Below the pieces are notes generated by a model. That model saw nothing but the letters and a program-made list of their open reading frames with translations. It searched no databases and was not told the DNA's origin. A stretch of 64,000 nt of DNA. Source: Cycas panzhihuaensis (taxonomy: Eukaryota; Cycadophyta). Shown here in pieces: positions 48,272 through 59,921 of this stretch; the first letter of the stretch is position 1, and each line of letters starts with the position of its first letter. The position numbers and the translations under genes were made by a program. The stretch spans positions 141,863,741 to 141,927,740 of the forward strand of contig CM041465.1 in assembly GCA_023213395.1 (NCBI GenBank), read 5' to 3'.

Positions 48272-51028
48272 TTGTGGACCTTAGATTTTAGTGCTTTCCA
48301 CCATATGACAAGACACCAAGAATACGTATCTACCTATCAATTTAATTCTAATTCTGAAAAAGAAATCTCTTTTAAAAATGATTCTCAACTAAAAGTCAAA
48401 AGAACTAATGAAGTATCTTTAAAAGATGGTTCTATTAAGGATGTATTTTATGTTCTAGGTCTATTACCTAATCTTCTATCTATTTATCAAATCTGCCAGA
48501 AGGACCTTGTTATTGAATTCTTAAAAGATAAATTTATTATCAAGCAACTATTTAATAAATTCAAACCTATTACTTGAAGACCTACTGACCAGAAAATAGG
48601 TATGTATAGCTTAATAAATTTAAATCATTCTAAAACTAAATCCTTTACTACTTTTATAGCTAAATCTAACCCAATCAATAAGCTCTGACATGCATGGTTT
48701 GACTATACAAGTTATGGAAAACTATGATATTTAAATCAATATGATATGGTACATGGGCTCCCACCCTTATCAATGGTTTATGATGTTTGTAAATCTTGTG
48801 TAATAGGTAAATAAAACATAGATCCCTTCCCTCATTGAAGCTTATTTCAAATAAAATTATTGCTAAAACTTGTGTATTCAGACATATGTGGTCCCTTCCA
48901 AGTACCATTATACTCTAGAAATAAATATTTTGTTACATTTATTGATGACTTTTAAAAAAAATGTTGGATCTATATGCTCAAAACTAGAAGTCAAGTATTT
49001 AATATCTTTGTTGAATTCAAAGTATTAGTTGAAAATTAATCCAACTAAAAGGTTAAAACCTTTAGATTTAATAATGCCAAAGAATACTTAAGTAACGAAT
49101 CTACTTTATATTTCAAAAAATACGGAATAAGATTTCAACATTCTGTTGCCTATACTCCCTCAAAAGATGGTGTTGTTGAATGCAAGAACTGTACCCTAGT
49201 TAAAATGACTAGATGTATATTATATACAAAAGGTCTTGATCTAAAATTACAGGTTGAAGTAATAACTTGCTCTAACTATTTGTTAAACTGATTACCAAGT
49301 AAATTTTTATAGAATACTACACTAGAACAAAAGTGGTCTAGTCATAAACTGTTTATGAAATATCTTAAAACATTTGGAAACATTGCTTGGGGATACACTC
49401 CAAATGAAAAACATAAGAAACTAGATCTAAAAAGATCTAAATTTATCTTCATTGGATATAGTGACGAAAGTAAATCTTATAGGTTAGTAGATCCTATCAC
49501 ATACAAAATCTTAATTCTACGTGATGTCTTTTTTTATGAAGAGAGATCTTCATCAAACCCTAATCAAGTAGAACTTCTTATTAAAAGTTTGTTAACTAAG
49601 ACTTACTTAATAGACCCTTTAGAAAAATAAGCTAATAGTAAAGTAATTGAAAGTTTGTCCACACAAGTCTAAAATTAGACACTAACTAAACTTAATACAT
49701 CAGATCCATTTACTTTTTCTAACCAATCTTCTAAAAATAAATAATTAATTTGGTCTTAAAAACCCTTTCTGATGTCAGTTATAATATTGGTAATCCATTA
49801 AATATTAGAAGAACTTAATCACAAAAGTTACAAGCCAATTTTATCTTAATGGCCAAAGTAATGGCCAATGATAATCCTAAAATATTTAAGGAAGCTTGTA
49901 ATAATTTTATATGGAAACAAGCCATCCAAATAGAATATGATGCTCGTAAAAAAAAATTAACTTGGGATTTAGTTTCATTACCACTAAGCAAAAATTTGGT
50001 AGACTATAAATGAGTTTACCAAACCAAATACAACTCTAAAAGAACTATAAAAAAATATAAGTCATGTTTTGTAGCCAAAGGCTTTTCTTAAATTGATGGT
50101 ATTAAATATACCAAAACTTTTACTTTTGTTGTAAAAATGAATACGATCAAAACTATTATTACTCTCATAGCTAAATTTAGCTAGCAAATATATCAAATGG
50201 ATGTAAGGATTACTTTTTTAAATGGTGACCTTAATGATGAAATCTATATGTCTGAACTTCCTAGTTTCAAGTCTAATATTAATCTCATTTGTAGACTAAA
50301 AAAATCTTTATATGGTCTTAAATAAGTCCCTCAGGCTTGGTACATTAAAATTGATAATTATCTTCTTCAGAATGGATACACTAAGTGTATTAGTAATCTT
50401 AATCTTTATTTCAAATAGTAAGATAATAATATTACTATTTAAATTCTTTATGTTGATGATGTTATAATAATTGGATCTTTACTTTCTAATATTCATCAAT
50501 TAAAGTCCATTCCAATGAATAAATTTGAAATGAAGGACTTAGGTCTTCTACACTACTTTCTTAGTTTATAAATCTGTCAATCTGAATTTAAAATATTTAT
50601 TTCACAACCTAAGTACATTATTAATCTAATTAAAAGATTCAATATGAAAAATTTAAAACTAATACCAACTCCTCTATAATCAAGTCTAAAATTATTAATT
50701 GATTGTAAATCCTCCTATTTATGATTCCATGTTATATCATTGGTTAATAAGTAGTCTCATCTATCTAATCCACACTTGTCTAAACATTTCCTATGCTATT
50801 GCCTTATATTTTAGGTATATACAAAAGTCTCATAAATCACATTAGAAAGTAGTAAAACTAAATTTACAATATCTACAAGGTATAATCTATTATGGCATAA
50901 CTTATAAATTTTATAATACTAATCTAAAATTGTCAAATTATATAGATTATGATTACGTAAGAGATTCAAATGATTAAAAATCTATAGTTGGATATATCTT
51001 CTTTCTTGATTTTTTTACCTATCACATA
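48272..51028 (+). pseudogene. COP-G pol, decayed, truncated by COP-H
   Basis: A protease relic (LDFSAFHHMTRHQEY) is followed by GAG-pre-integrase (VYDVCKSCVIGK), integrase (YSDICGPF, RFNNAKEYLS with the second catalytic Asp changed, GVVECKNCTLVKM), the integrase C-terminal open stretch 49355-49630 (DLKRSKFIFIGYSDESKSYRLVDP), RT (IYQMDVRITFLNGDLNDEIYM, catalytic YVDD at 50449-50460, KYIINLIKRFNM) and the start of RNase H (KSIVGYIFFLDF near 50980). RNase H is cut at 51028 by the COP-H LTR. Many catalytic residues have drifted, so this is older than COP-B and COP-C. Confidence 0.8.
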
Positions 51029-51340
51029 TGAAGGAAGGATGGATCTAGGAGATAAATCACTCACATGCACACAATGGCAATGGAGAATGAAAAAGAAGAT
51101 GAAACAAGATATGAGAGCAAGCTTAGAGGTGAGAATGAATAATTACTCCCTCCTTGAGATTTCATCTTTATTTATTGAGGGTGAGCATTAGGGTTAGGAT
51201 TTTCCCACCTAATGACATGAATCTGAAATTATATCTAAATGCACATAAAGTACATTTCATTAAGAGATTAATGCTGATAATATATCTTAAGGTCACATAA
51301 TTAATTTGTACAAATGACCTTAATACATTAACCTCTTTCA
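51029..51340 (-). repeat. COP-H 3' LTR
   Basis: On the minus strand it starts TGAAAGAGG and ends CCTTCCTTCA, with inverted TGAA/TTCA termini. A polypurine tract ATTAAAGGGGGGAT lies directly before it (51341-51354). No second LTR is in the window. Confidence 0.75.
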
Positions 51341-51354
51341 ATCCCCCCTTTAAT

Positions 51355-51817
51355 GGTGGAAGGTCATTTTCAGAAAATCTATTCTATGAGGTCTTCATTT
51401 GAGCCTCATTATTACATTGAAATTCTAAATGACACTTTTATGGGAAAACCCTCATGGGGAATAAAAACCCACAAACTTTCTAAGATCTATAGTGCCTTTT
51501 ATAAATCAAAATGGCTAAGGTGGCTCTTTGATATAGCATGATATCCAAGTAGCTTAAATGTGCAGCTTAATTTGCTAAGTCTCCATATACTGTTTGGTCA
51601 TCCCCTATGCCCTTTTGGGTTTTCACAGGTTCTGATTTTCCAAAACAAGTACAACCCTTATCCTTTCATTCCCACATGGTGTTTTCACAAAGAGGATAGA
51701 GCATATACTTACTCTTATTCTTCCACGCCCACAAGGAATTTTTATGAAGAGAATAGAGTATGATGATCCTGTTGCCATCTTCTTTAATCAATTGAAGATG
51801 GAGGCCCTAAGGCTGAG
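51355..51817 (-). other. COP-H 3' untranslated segment
   Basis: Non-coding sequence between RNase H and the polypurine tract. A roughly 60-bp imperfect tandem repeat (CCCACATGGTGTTTTC / CCCACAAGGAATTTTT with AGA-GATAGAG ends) lies at 51660-51765. Confidence 0.5.
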
Positions 51818-53195
51818 TTACCTTTGGAACTGTTCAAACTTCACCTTTTGCAGTAGTTTAGTGAAGATATCAGCCACTTGATCTGCTGTGGAATAATAAT
51901 CTAATTGAATTGTGGCATCATGAACAAGTTCCCTAATCCTATGGACTTTCGTACTTATGTGTTTGGTATGATCATGAAATACAAGATTTTTCGCCATGCA
52001 GATTACTGATTGATTATCCACATGAAGACTCATAGGACTTGTTTGGGTGATATTCAATGTTTCTAATAATTTTCTTAGCCATATCACCTCTTTACTGGTC
52101 TCAGAAATAGCAATGTATTCAACTTCAGAAGTTGAATATGCAACTATCTTCTACCGTCTAGATCTCCATGATATTGGTGTTGTTCTAAGAAACATTACAT
52201 ACCCAGACATAGAACTTCCTGTATCTTTATCTCCTACAAAGTCTGAGTCTATGTATGTAGAAATCTTGAAGTCTAAATTAGGTTCATACAATAGACCATA
52301 TTTGCTAGTTGTCTTAGGGTATCTCAACACTCACACTGTTAGCTGCTAATGATTCTACTTAGGATTTGTCATGTAATAAGTAAGAATGCTGACATAGTGT
52401 ATAATATCTGGCCTTGTATTGGTAGTGTAGATGAGACTACCTACAAGTTTCCTGTAGAGTGTTGCGTCTACCTCCCTAATGTCACCTTCAACTGAGAGTT
52501 TAGTGTTAGGATCCATAGGTGACATCACTGGTCGAGCATCTTCTAACTAAAACTTGGTTAGAAGATCGTTGATGTATTTTTCTTGGGAGAAGAAAAATTT
52601 TCTATTCTTTTGTGTTACTTCAATTCCCAAGTAATATTTCATCAAATCGAGGTCAGACAATTCGAACGTTTTGTTAAGGTCCTTTTTTAGCTGGCTTATT
52701 GCCTGTTCACTATTACTCGTTACTAGCATGTCATCCACAAAGATTATGAGATAAGTGACTTTATCCTTATGGTGCTTGATGAACAACGTTGCATCAATAT
52801 CTTGATAGTCACAAACTTCGTATCCAAGTTGCCTCATCCTTTCAGACAACTTGGAAAACTAAGCGCGAGGGGCTTGTTGAAGGCCATACAAGGACTTTCT
52901 GAGCCTCCAAACCTTATGCTCTTGACCTTCGATCTCATATCCTTCTGGTTGAGCCATATAAATTTCTTCTTTAAGATCTCCATTGAGAAACGCGGTCTTA
53001 AAGTCAAGTTAGTAGATTTTCCAACCCTATTGAGCAGCCAAGGCTATAAGAGTTCTAATTGTAGGCCACTTGGTTGTAGGTGTAAAGACTTCAGTGCAGT
53101 CGATGCCTTCCCTTTGGGTAAATCCTTTAGCTACCAATCTCGCCTTGTGTTTTTCAAGGGTGCCGTCTGGATGCGCGTCTATGGGATAGTCACCT
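51818..53195 (-). pseudogene. COP-H pol, RT and RNase H
   Basis: From the minus strand: HPDGTLEKHKARLVAKGFTQ, RTLIALAAQ, TAFLNGDLKEEIYMAQPEG, KVWRLRKSLYGLQQAPRA and RT catalytic FVDD (52730-52741) in an open stretch 52849-52547. LVGSLIYTTNTRPDI, SDFVGDKDT and the RNase H C-terminal region follow (52087-51818: MSLHVDNQSVICMAKN, FHDHTKHI, STADQVADIFTKLLQ). Only a few stops interrupt it, several at Gln or Arg codons, so it is better preserved than COP-G. It is cut at about 53195 by TAT-I, and the upstream domains lie outside the window. Confidence 0.85.
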
Positions 53196-55936
53196 AGCTC
53201 GGTAAGAATGATGATGGTCGATGGTGGTATCGAGGATGCTAGTGAAAACCTACAAGCGAAGTAAGTAACACGCAGGGTGCCTCGTGCACCAGAGCACGAG
53301 TTCAGGATTTACGGATGATACCTAATTACCTTAGGGTGGTCCTCTATCCCAAAGAGAAAGAGGAAAAAAAGAAAAGGAGTCCAGATAAGCTCGAGAGGAA
53401 GATCCGCCCACCCTTGGATGGCCAGAAGGGGAAGAGAGGAGTCCTCAAGGGTTTCCCTATGATGGAGGGAAATGAGCGGGGACAAAGTAGGTGATAGCCT
53501 ACGATGAGACTGGGTTCCTCTTGGTTATTTGACCAAGTAAATAAGGCTAAGAGGGAGAGAGAGAAATGAGAATGGGATAACTAAACCAAAGTTTCCCCCA
53601 ATAATCTAAAAAGGAAACAAGAAAGGAAATAGGAATAAGTATCATGTATGCAAGCAAACAATGCCAGGTGGGAATAAATCGAGTGGGAAATCTAGGCTTT
53701 ATAAGCAAAGGAAAAGGAAATGGTAAGTTTCCTATAGGTCCTTTTCCTATGAGGGTCAAATGTGCGATATGAAAATATACACACGTAAATAAAAGATACT
53801 ATTTCCCCTTTCATTTTTATGTGAAACCTACTTAACGAACATATATATCTTAAATAAAAGTAAGAAAGGGAAAGCGAGGGTTAAAGGGGGGATGCATGTG
53901 CCCAGAAAATGTAGCTGCCGATGGAGGACCTCACCCACGCGCGACATACATCCCCACATCAATCCAAGGAGGCGTGACCAAGACTTGACGTGTAAGATAG
54001 GAGCTTCCTTACCTTCCCCTTTATGAAAAGGAAGTGAAAAGGAAAGAAGCGAAAGCAAAGAAACAAAGCGATAGACCTTACCTAGATCCGAACGCTTTAT
54101 ACCTTTGCAAAAGCACCACGACAACCTGCACATACAGAGATTTATCCCTTCCAAGAAGGGATTGCAAAAGATAAACTATGTATATGCAAGTATATATGTG
54201 ATATTTGTGTTAAAGTGTTAGCAAAAATAGTTGCTACAACAAGCTCTAAAACCCTCTCTCAAGTAAGGACAAACATCAAACAAAGATCAGGCAAGGGAAG
54301 CCTCTGGATGGCCAACCCTCCACTGGATTCTCCACACGACTCTCAAGCACAACAAGCTAATGGTAAAGATAATTAAGGACAACCAAGAGATGCAAAGAAA
54401 AGGGTAATGAAGCATTGGAGAAAAATGCAAGACACAGAGTTGTTATGGGCAACAATCTGGTGCACAACCCTTGCTAATGATATCAAGGGGTACCCAACAA
54501 CCTAGGGGACACTACAGGGGTCCAAATAAGAGGTGAGCAGGAATGGAATCAACATAGTAAGAGGCTACGCACACTGATAATCCAGCGCAGGCCTAGGGCT
54601 CAATCACTCCTAATAATCCCAAGAAGAGCATGGAGCAAGAGAAGAGAAGGTGGGAAGGGGTTACCCTTGGAGAGAAGGACTAAAAAGGGGGGCTTCCCCA
54701 CCTTACTCTCTTCACCCAACCTTGTGACTCTTCTCTCGCTACTCCCTTGAAGAAAACTAGCGGAGAGAAAGGTGGAGCTGGGAGACAACAAGCCAAATAT
54801 AATGGAAAACAACTTTACAATGGTGAAACCTAAAGGAAACAGGCAAATAAGACAAGAAATAGGTCTAAAATGGGGGTAACTTACCATAAATCTAGAAGAG
54901 AATGGTTTAGAAGACCTGCTGGGCATATATATGGTAGATCTGGGCCTGCTAACAGTGAGGAAGAGGACTCCTGTAAGGGTTTGCAGGAGAAATTCCAACA
55001 TGCAGCTGAAAGGGACACATATTAGGCGAGTTGGAGAAGAATCAACACCAAAATCACTTGATAAAACCTGGAGAGAGGCTTCCCACCATGGAAGCAAGGA
55101 GTTGCAGGCAAGTCCTAGCCTGGGGTTACAGGAAATGCAGGCCTGCAAGTATACATGTAGCAGAAAGAGCAGGAGAGCAAAAGTTACAGTAGGAACTATT
55201 GTGTAAGAGAGCAAAAAATGATCTAAGAAGACCTCAAAATGATGAGGGTTTGGATACTTATACCCATCCCATCCCTAAGTGAGTGAATAGGTGCGAATAG
55301 GGCTGAGGTGGATGCGAGACCACTTGGCGATTCTGCGGGAAACACGAGAATTGCCACGGCATATTTTAAAAAATAACTGACAACAGTTGCATCGAAGTAC
55401 TGTAGTAAACTTTGTGATACTGCTAAGTTTAGAGTCGTGCGGGACCAGAAAGCCAGAATGGTAGAATTTTGGGTTTCGGGAGCTTTGGGAGGTGATGTGG
55501 CGGGGCACAGGAGGTGGCCCTCCGCCTGGTGGCTGAGACAGTCTAAAATGCACATGGACAGAGGCAAGGAAACATCAACGAGTAAAAGGTCCCAGAAATG
55601 AGGTGCTAGGAACTCAAGGTCGACGCATGAACGGGTCATACAGTCTAGCAGAAACTTGAGATGGTGTGGAGTCTGTGCAGAGAGTCATAAAGTGCCATGG
55701 GGATGCCTACCTTGTGGAAAGGTAGATCCTACTGGGTCATCATAGGGTCATGATATGACAGGCAGTATGAACAGGCAACAAATGCAAAGTAATCATGCAA
55801 ATGAAGCAAGCAGTCATGCAGAGAGGCAACACTTCTATCAACCTTTTCGACGAAATAATATGAGTGAAAAGGGAGAAGCATACCTGAGCTTACCTAATCC
55901 AACCTGCCCGTATCCATTCCCGGTAGCTGGGAAACA
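53196..55936 (-). repeat. Probable TAT-I 3' LTR
   Basis: The right edge reads, on the minus strand, GAAGGGGGCAA then TGTTTCCCAGC, a polypurine tract plus LTR start. The left edge is the junction with COP-H. A minus-strand TATA-like TTATAAAG (53697-53704) about 500 bp before the end would fit the promoter. There are no conserved open frames; the long frame at 54600-55214 has no domain. The assignment cannot be confirmed without the 5' LTR. Confidence 0.45.
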
Positions 55937-55947
55937 TTGCCCCCTTC
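55937..55947 (-). promoter_or_regulatory. Candidate TAT-I polypurine tract
   Basis: GAAGGGGGCAA on the minus strand directly precedes TGTTTCCC. Confidence 0.5.
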
Positions 55948-56289
55948 GCAGGAGAGCCTCGCCGCTAAAAAGCATGGTGCAATGGCAAATGCTGGCAACA
56001 CAACTGTCAGTAGCACATGTGTATGTATATATATAAATCATGATCATAACAGGAGTCAAGGGTGCAGGCAAGTGTCATGGCAGAACACGTGGATACGAGG
56101 ACAGGGGTGGAGACAACATAGGGGCTACCTAAGTGCCACCCAGTAATCGACTAGAAGCTAGAAGGATGAGGGGGTTGCCCCCATCATAAAGGTGTAAAGA
56201 GATGCATGATGATGTCAGGTTAAAGAGATAAATGAGAAAACCCGGTAGTCGCCATAGTTTAACCTCATTAGCGGCTAGCTTTTAGAGGT

Positions 56290-56827
56290 GCGAACGGATC
56301 GCAAGGTGGTGTACCCAACGGACTGAGACTTGGGTGACAAAGTGACCAGGCAAGTCTCAGGGACGGTCAGTAAGAAGAGGAAGGCAATGCTCAAGGATGA
56401 GGTGAACGAGACTATCTGCCTCAGCGTTGAGGGTCTGAGAAATGTGTCAGATGTTGACAGATTGGAAATTAGCCAGTAGGGATCTAGAAGTTGAAGCAAA
56501 GGCTCTCAAGTGAGGGCATCACACCTGGTAAACCTGGGTAAGATGGGACACCATAACTTGGGAGTCACAGAGAAGAATAATCGACCCGTGATGGAAATAG
56601 AGTGCATTAGTGAGGGACTCAATAACGATTGTGTACTCAGCTTCATTATTGGTAGCCTTTGGGAGGAAGATTCTAAAGCATAAGAAATCATGTCCGGAAG
56701 AGATGCGAAGAATCCATGTGGCAGCAGAAGGTCCAGGATTACTGCGGCTTCCGCCATCGATAAAGATAAAGAGAGATATAGGTGATGACAGAAAATGTCT
56801 CGGTAGAGGAAGTATGTAGTAATACAA
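56290..56827 (-). pseudogene. Detached RNase HI domain in the TAT-I 3' region
   Basis: The minus-strand frame from 56827 reads FIFIDGGSRSNPGPSAA, LPKATNNEAEYTIVIESL, LLCDSQVMVSHL and, after two in-frame stops that look like CGA to TGA, QTLNAEADSLVHLI. The four RNase H catalytic acids (D of IDGG, E of NNEAEY, D of CDSQ, D of EADS) are all present in order. NPGP and NNEAEY are typical of the archaeal-type RNase H acquired by Tat-lineage retrotransposons. It lies about 3.8 kb downstream of integrase, separated by the antisense gene, rather than next to RT. It may once have been a separate sense ORF. The longer frame at 56506-57240 is in another phase. Confidence 0.78.
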
Positions 56828-57318
56828 GAGTCAGACCACAAAGAGACTTGTATTGCAAGTAATAAATGGCCGTAAAGTGTAGGAGGACCTAGCAACGAGG
56901 CTACCCAAGGACAAGAGCAGGCTATCCGACTGCTGGCTGAGAGTGGGTGGAAAAAGAGCACCCCGGGGTGCCAAAGGTTACTTTGGAAAGCAAAGAATGA
57001 CTCCGAATGGAAGGAGTGTTCCCTTTGGAGACCCCAATGGCAGGAATGAGCTGCAAAAATGAGTCTAGGATGGCGAAATAATCCAAACGAGTATAAACTC
57101 AGGCATGCACGAGAGTGGCACACAAAACGAGTCAAAAGGGTCTTACGAAAAATGCATCGACAAGGTGCCATAAATGCATCAGCAAGAAAGAGTGAAACAA
57201 AGGCTACGGGAGCACAATAGGAGACAGGGCCAGAAGGCAAAGGTGATCAAGGGCAAGAGATGATCCAAAGGGCTGTCATAAGAGCGAAAATAGAAACAGT
57301 ACCCGTCAGGCTCCCCGC

Positions 57319-57328
57319 CTATATAAGG
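57319..57328 (+). promoter_or_regulatory. Plus-strand TATA box upstream of the antisense gene
   Basis: CTATATAAGG lies about 690 bp upstream of the antisense ATG in a GC-richer context (CTCCCCGC before it). It is a plausible start for antisense transcription, but no transcript evidence is available. Confidence 0.45.
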
Positions 57329-58017
57329 AAAATTAATGGAAAAATGGATTCATTTTCACGGGTTGTTGAGTGAATCCAGAGCCATTTCCCTACGCAGTGG
57401 AGCGCTACCCGACTTTGGAAGCACGTAGAGGGTGATCAGACCGTTGGATCGGGGCCGGAGGATAGTGACCAGGACCGTAGAGTCGAGATGATGAGCTCCA
57501 GGCCAGATCCAATGAGTGGATCCTTGAAAACCTAACCCATCTCATATTTCAAAGTTCGTTACTTTTAGAGTTTTTTATGTAGGTTTTTAGGCACCATATG
57601 GGTGAGAAAAGGCCTCTCGGAGTCTAAATTAGACCCAGGAAGAGGCAGGACCAGGGCATTAGGTGGCCTTGGTCCCAGTGGGCCCAGTTGTAGCCCAGAA
57701 AAAGGAATTTTTTTTTTTTTTTTTTTTTTTTTTGGCAGGGAAAACCCCCTCTTTGGGGGCAGGAGGGGGGGTTCTGTTTGCACTGTTGCAAAGATCGCGA
57801 TGTTGTGATCTTTGCCACGGGGCCCCGATCGCTGCGGGACCCGGGCCAAACTCCATAGTACTGCAAAGTTTAGCATGGTATGAAGGTAGAACTATAGAAA
57901 AAGGAAGATAGGGGCCCCAAGGGCCCTGAATCTCGATTAGGAGGAGCTAAGAAATAACCCAAAGATGAGGAATGTGTAGACTTGCTTCTGATTGATGTGG
58001 TTATCATTTTGCAGGCT
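57329..58017 (+). other. Putative 5' untranslated region of the antisense gene
   Basis: It contains a T26 run (57708-57733) and a perfect 9-bp inverted repeat GCAAAGATC/GATCTTTGC (57788-57815). A pyrimidine-rich TTATCATTTTGCAG at 58001-58014 resembles a 3' splice site and suggests an intron in the leader. Open frames across the T-run are artefacts. Confidence 0.4.
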
Positions 58018-59921
58018 ATGATCATGGTAGAAAACCACGAGAACATAGGGATGGCTATGCTTAGTTTTATTGAGATTATGACCAAGGAGGATTAGGAGAT
58101 CCTATGGAGGTGTGGCCTGCTGAAGGTCACTAGGATGACCCAGTACATGTCAGACCAACGACTATTGATCGACATTATGTCACATTGGGATAAGAGGAGG
58201 TATGTCTTCCACCTACCTTAGGTGGGAGATGTATCAATGATGCTAGGAGATATCAGGAGGATATTGGGAGTACCGGCGACGGGGAGGCCAGTGGCACTAG
58301 GAGCGCTGCCCAACAATAAGGTAACACACATAGAGGCATCAACATTTTTCACAGGTTTGGACAGATGGGAGAGGCGAGGGATTCCTCTCCAGACCATGGT
58401 CATGTCAGGGGTTCCTCGAGTGAGGAAGTTGATCACACTATGCATTCTATTCTGGATATCCCAGAAACAGAATTATAGGGACATACCAGGTGGATGGATG
58501 GATGTGGTACGCCGATGTGAGGTAGGCAAGAGGATGGACTGGGCCACCCTGATAGCAGTGAACCTCATCGCACAGCTAGATGCTATCAGGGTAGCAGGCA
58601 AGGGAGGACTCTCGTATAGTACGCTATTACAGTGTTGGTTCTTTGAACACTTTGGAGTAGTGACGCTGATGGGGGGACCACACCTTATCATCGAGTGGGC
58701 CCCGATGGTCCATAGATAGTAGACTAAGCTTAGAGGGACTGAGGACCAGGCTCATGTCTGTCGCTCGGTGGAGGCCACATCACTAGACCTCCTCACCATG
58801 ATAGATTATACAGCAAATTTGTATAGGTTGGCGAGGTCGGATAATGATGACGAGGCTGGAGGAGCAGGGGTGCCCCCGGGAGATGATGAAGGCAGCGATG
58901 GAGATGATTAGGCCAGCCCATCACAAGCTATAGGAGAGGCAGGTCCATCTGGGATAACAGGTGGACAGGCAGGCCCACCGGGGACTGTAGAGGAGGGTAG
59001 ACGCCTACTGACACGGGCCCAGAGGCTACGAATCATCAGGAGATCCAAAGAGGTGGCACCTGCACCGGCGATAGAGAGGAAGGATTCTCCAGGAGGTGAG
59101 GCAGTAGTAGAGGAGGTACCCAAGGAGGAGGAGGTACCTGCAGCCAGTGGAGTAGTAGAGAGGGAGGTAGTCACACGAATCTAGGAGCCGGTAGCCACAC
59201 CAGGTGAGACATGACTATTTTTTATCGTCGTTCTATTGCCATATACATATGCATTATCTAGTTTTGATTTGATATCCATATCAACATGGACTACTATGTG
59301 GCATGTTGGATTGCAGGTATGGTAGATATTCAGATGTTGGTGGAGGCAGTAATCTGAGAGATATTCCCTCGGGCCTACGGAGAGGGATAGCCTCCCATCC
59401 AGGCTAGCAATGAGCCCAGATCGGTAGGCAGTCACGCGGCAGCATTCACCCCATTGATAAGGGCGAGAGACATATAGATAGCAGAGTCCCAAGAGCATGG
59501 GGCACATGCGAGGCATCTACAGGTAGAGATGGATGTCATCCAATCTGAGAGCGATGCCCTACAGACACGGGTGCAGGCACTGGAGGCTTAGGAAAGAGCC
59601 AGAGGGGATATGGGGAGCCATATCTGGGTGATAATGCTGGAGGAGCGACTCCGGGGGATGGAGGAGAGGTTTCGACTCATGGAGATGGAGCGAGATCATA
59701 TCTAGGCATGATACGATCAACTGGTGGAGGATATGGCATCAAGGTCGGCACGGAGTAGGGCGTAGACTCACACGGTAGTGATGACCTTGAGGAGGCCACA
59801 GGACGACGGGAGTGAGGCAGGGAGCTCGTAGAGACTCAGGAGGAGTCTCGGGGGGGTGTGGTCCCTAGGAGAGGGATCACATCGACCAAGAGGTGATGCC
59901 CCAAGGCCCGGGCAGCAATAA
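58018..59921 (+). pseudogene. TAT-I antisense gene (two exons), plant-mobile-domain-like
   Basis: Frame 1 from ATG 58018 and, after a predicted 113-bp intron (59204-59316, donor CAG/GTGAGA, acceptor TTGCAG/GT), frame 3 to TAA 59919 give about 596 codons. The N-terminal 230 residues (LLIDIMSHWDKRRYVFHLP, VGDVSMMLGDIRRILGVPATGRPV, GWMDVVRRCEVGKRMDW, LLQCWFFEHFG) follow the pattern of the plant mobile domain, known from MAIN/MAIL-type genes and Tat antisense ORFs. A Gly/Pro/acidic linker (to 59203) and a C-terminal coiled coil (MLEERLRGMEERFRLMEMERD) follow. The frame is broken by about a dozen stops, most explained by C-to-T at Gln or Arg codons. It is antisense to pol. Its function in the family is unknown. 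Confidence 0.7.
59204..59316 (+). other. Predicted intron of the antisense gene
   Basis: 113 bp with GT donor (CAG/GTGAGA) and AG acceptor (GGATTGCAG/GTATGG) and T-rich interior (ATTTTTTATCG). Joining the exons keeps the reading frame through the coiled-coil region, whereas reading through the intron stops at TGA within four codons. Confidence 0.55.

Noticed and set aside
52047-52349. 100-codon plus-strand open frame
   Set aside because: It is the shadow of COP-H RNase H on the opposite strand.
54600-55214. 204-codon minus-strand open frame
   Set aside because: No domain, low-complexity hydrophobic composition and a location in the probable TAT-I LTR; it is likely chance.
56506-57240. 244-codon minus-strand open frame
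   Set aside because: It overlaps the RNase H in another phase and has no domain; the RNase H frame has ordered catalytic motifs.
57565-57911. Five open frames on both strands around the poly-T run
   Set aside because: They exist because the T26/A26 run is open in all phases (poly-Phe or poly-Lys); the flanking peptides are unrelated to any family I know.
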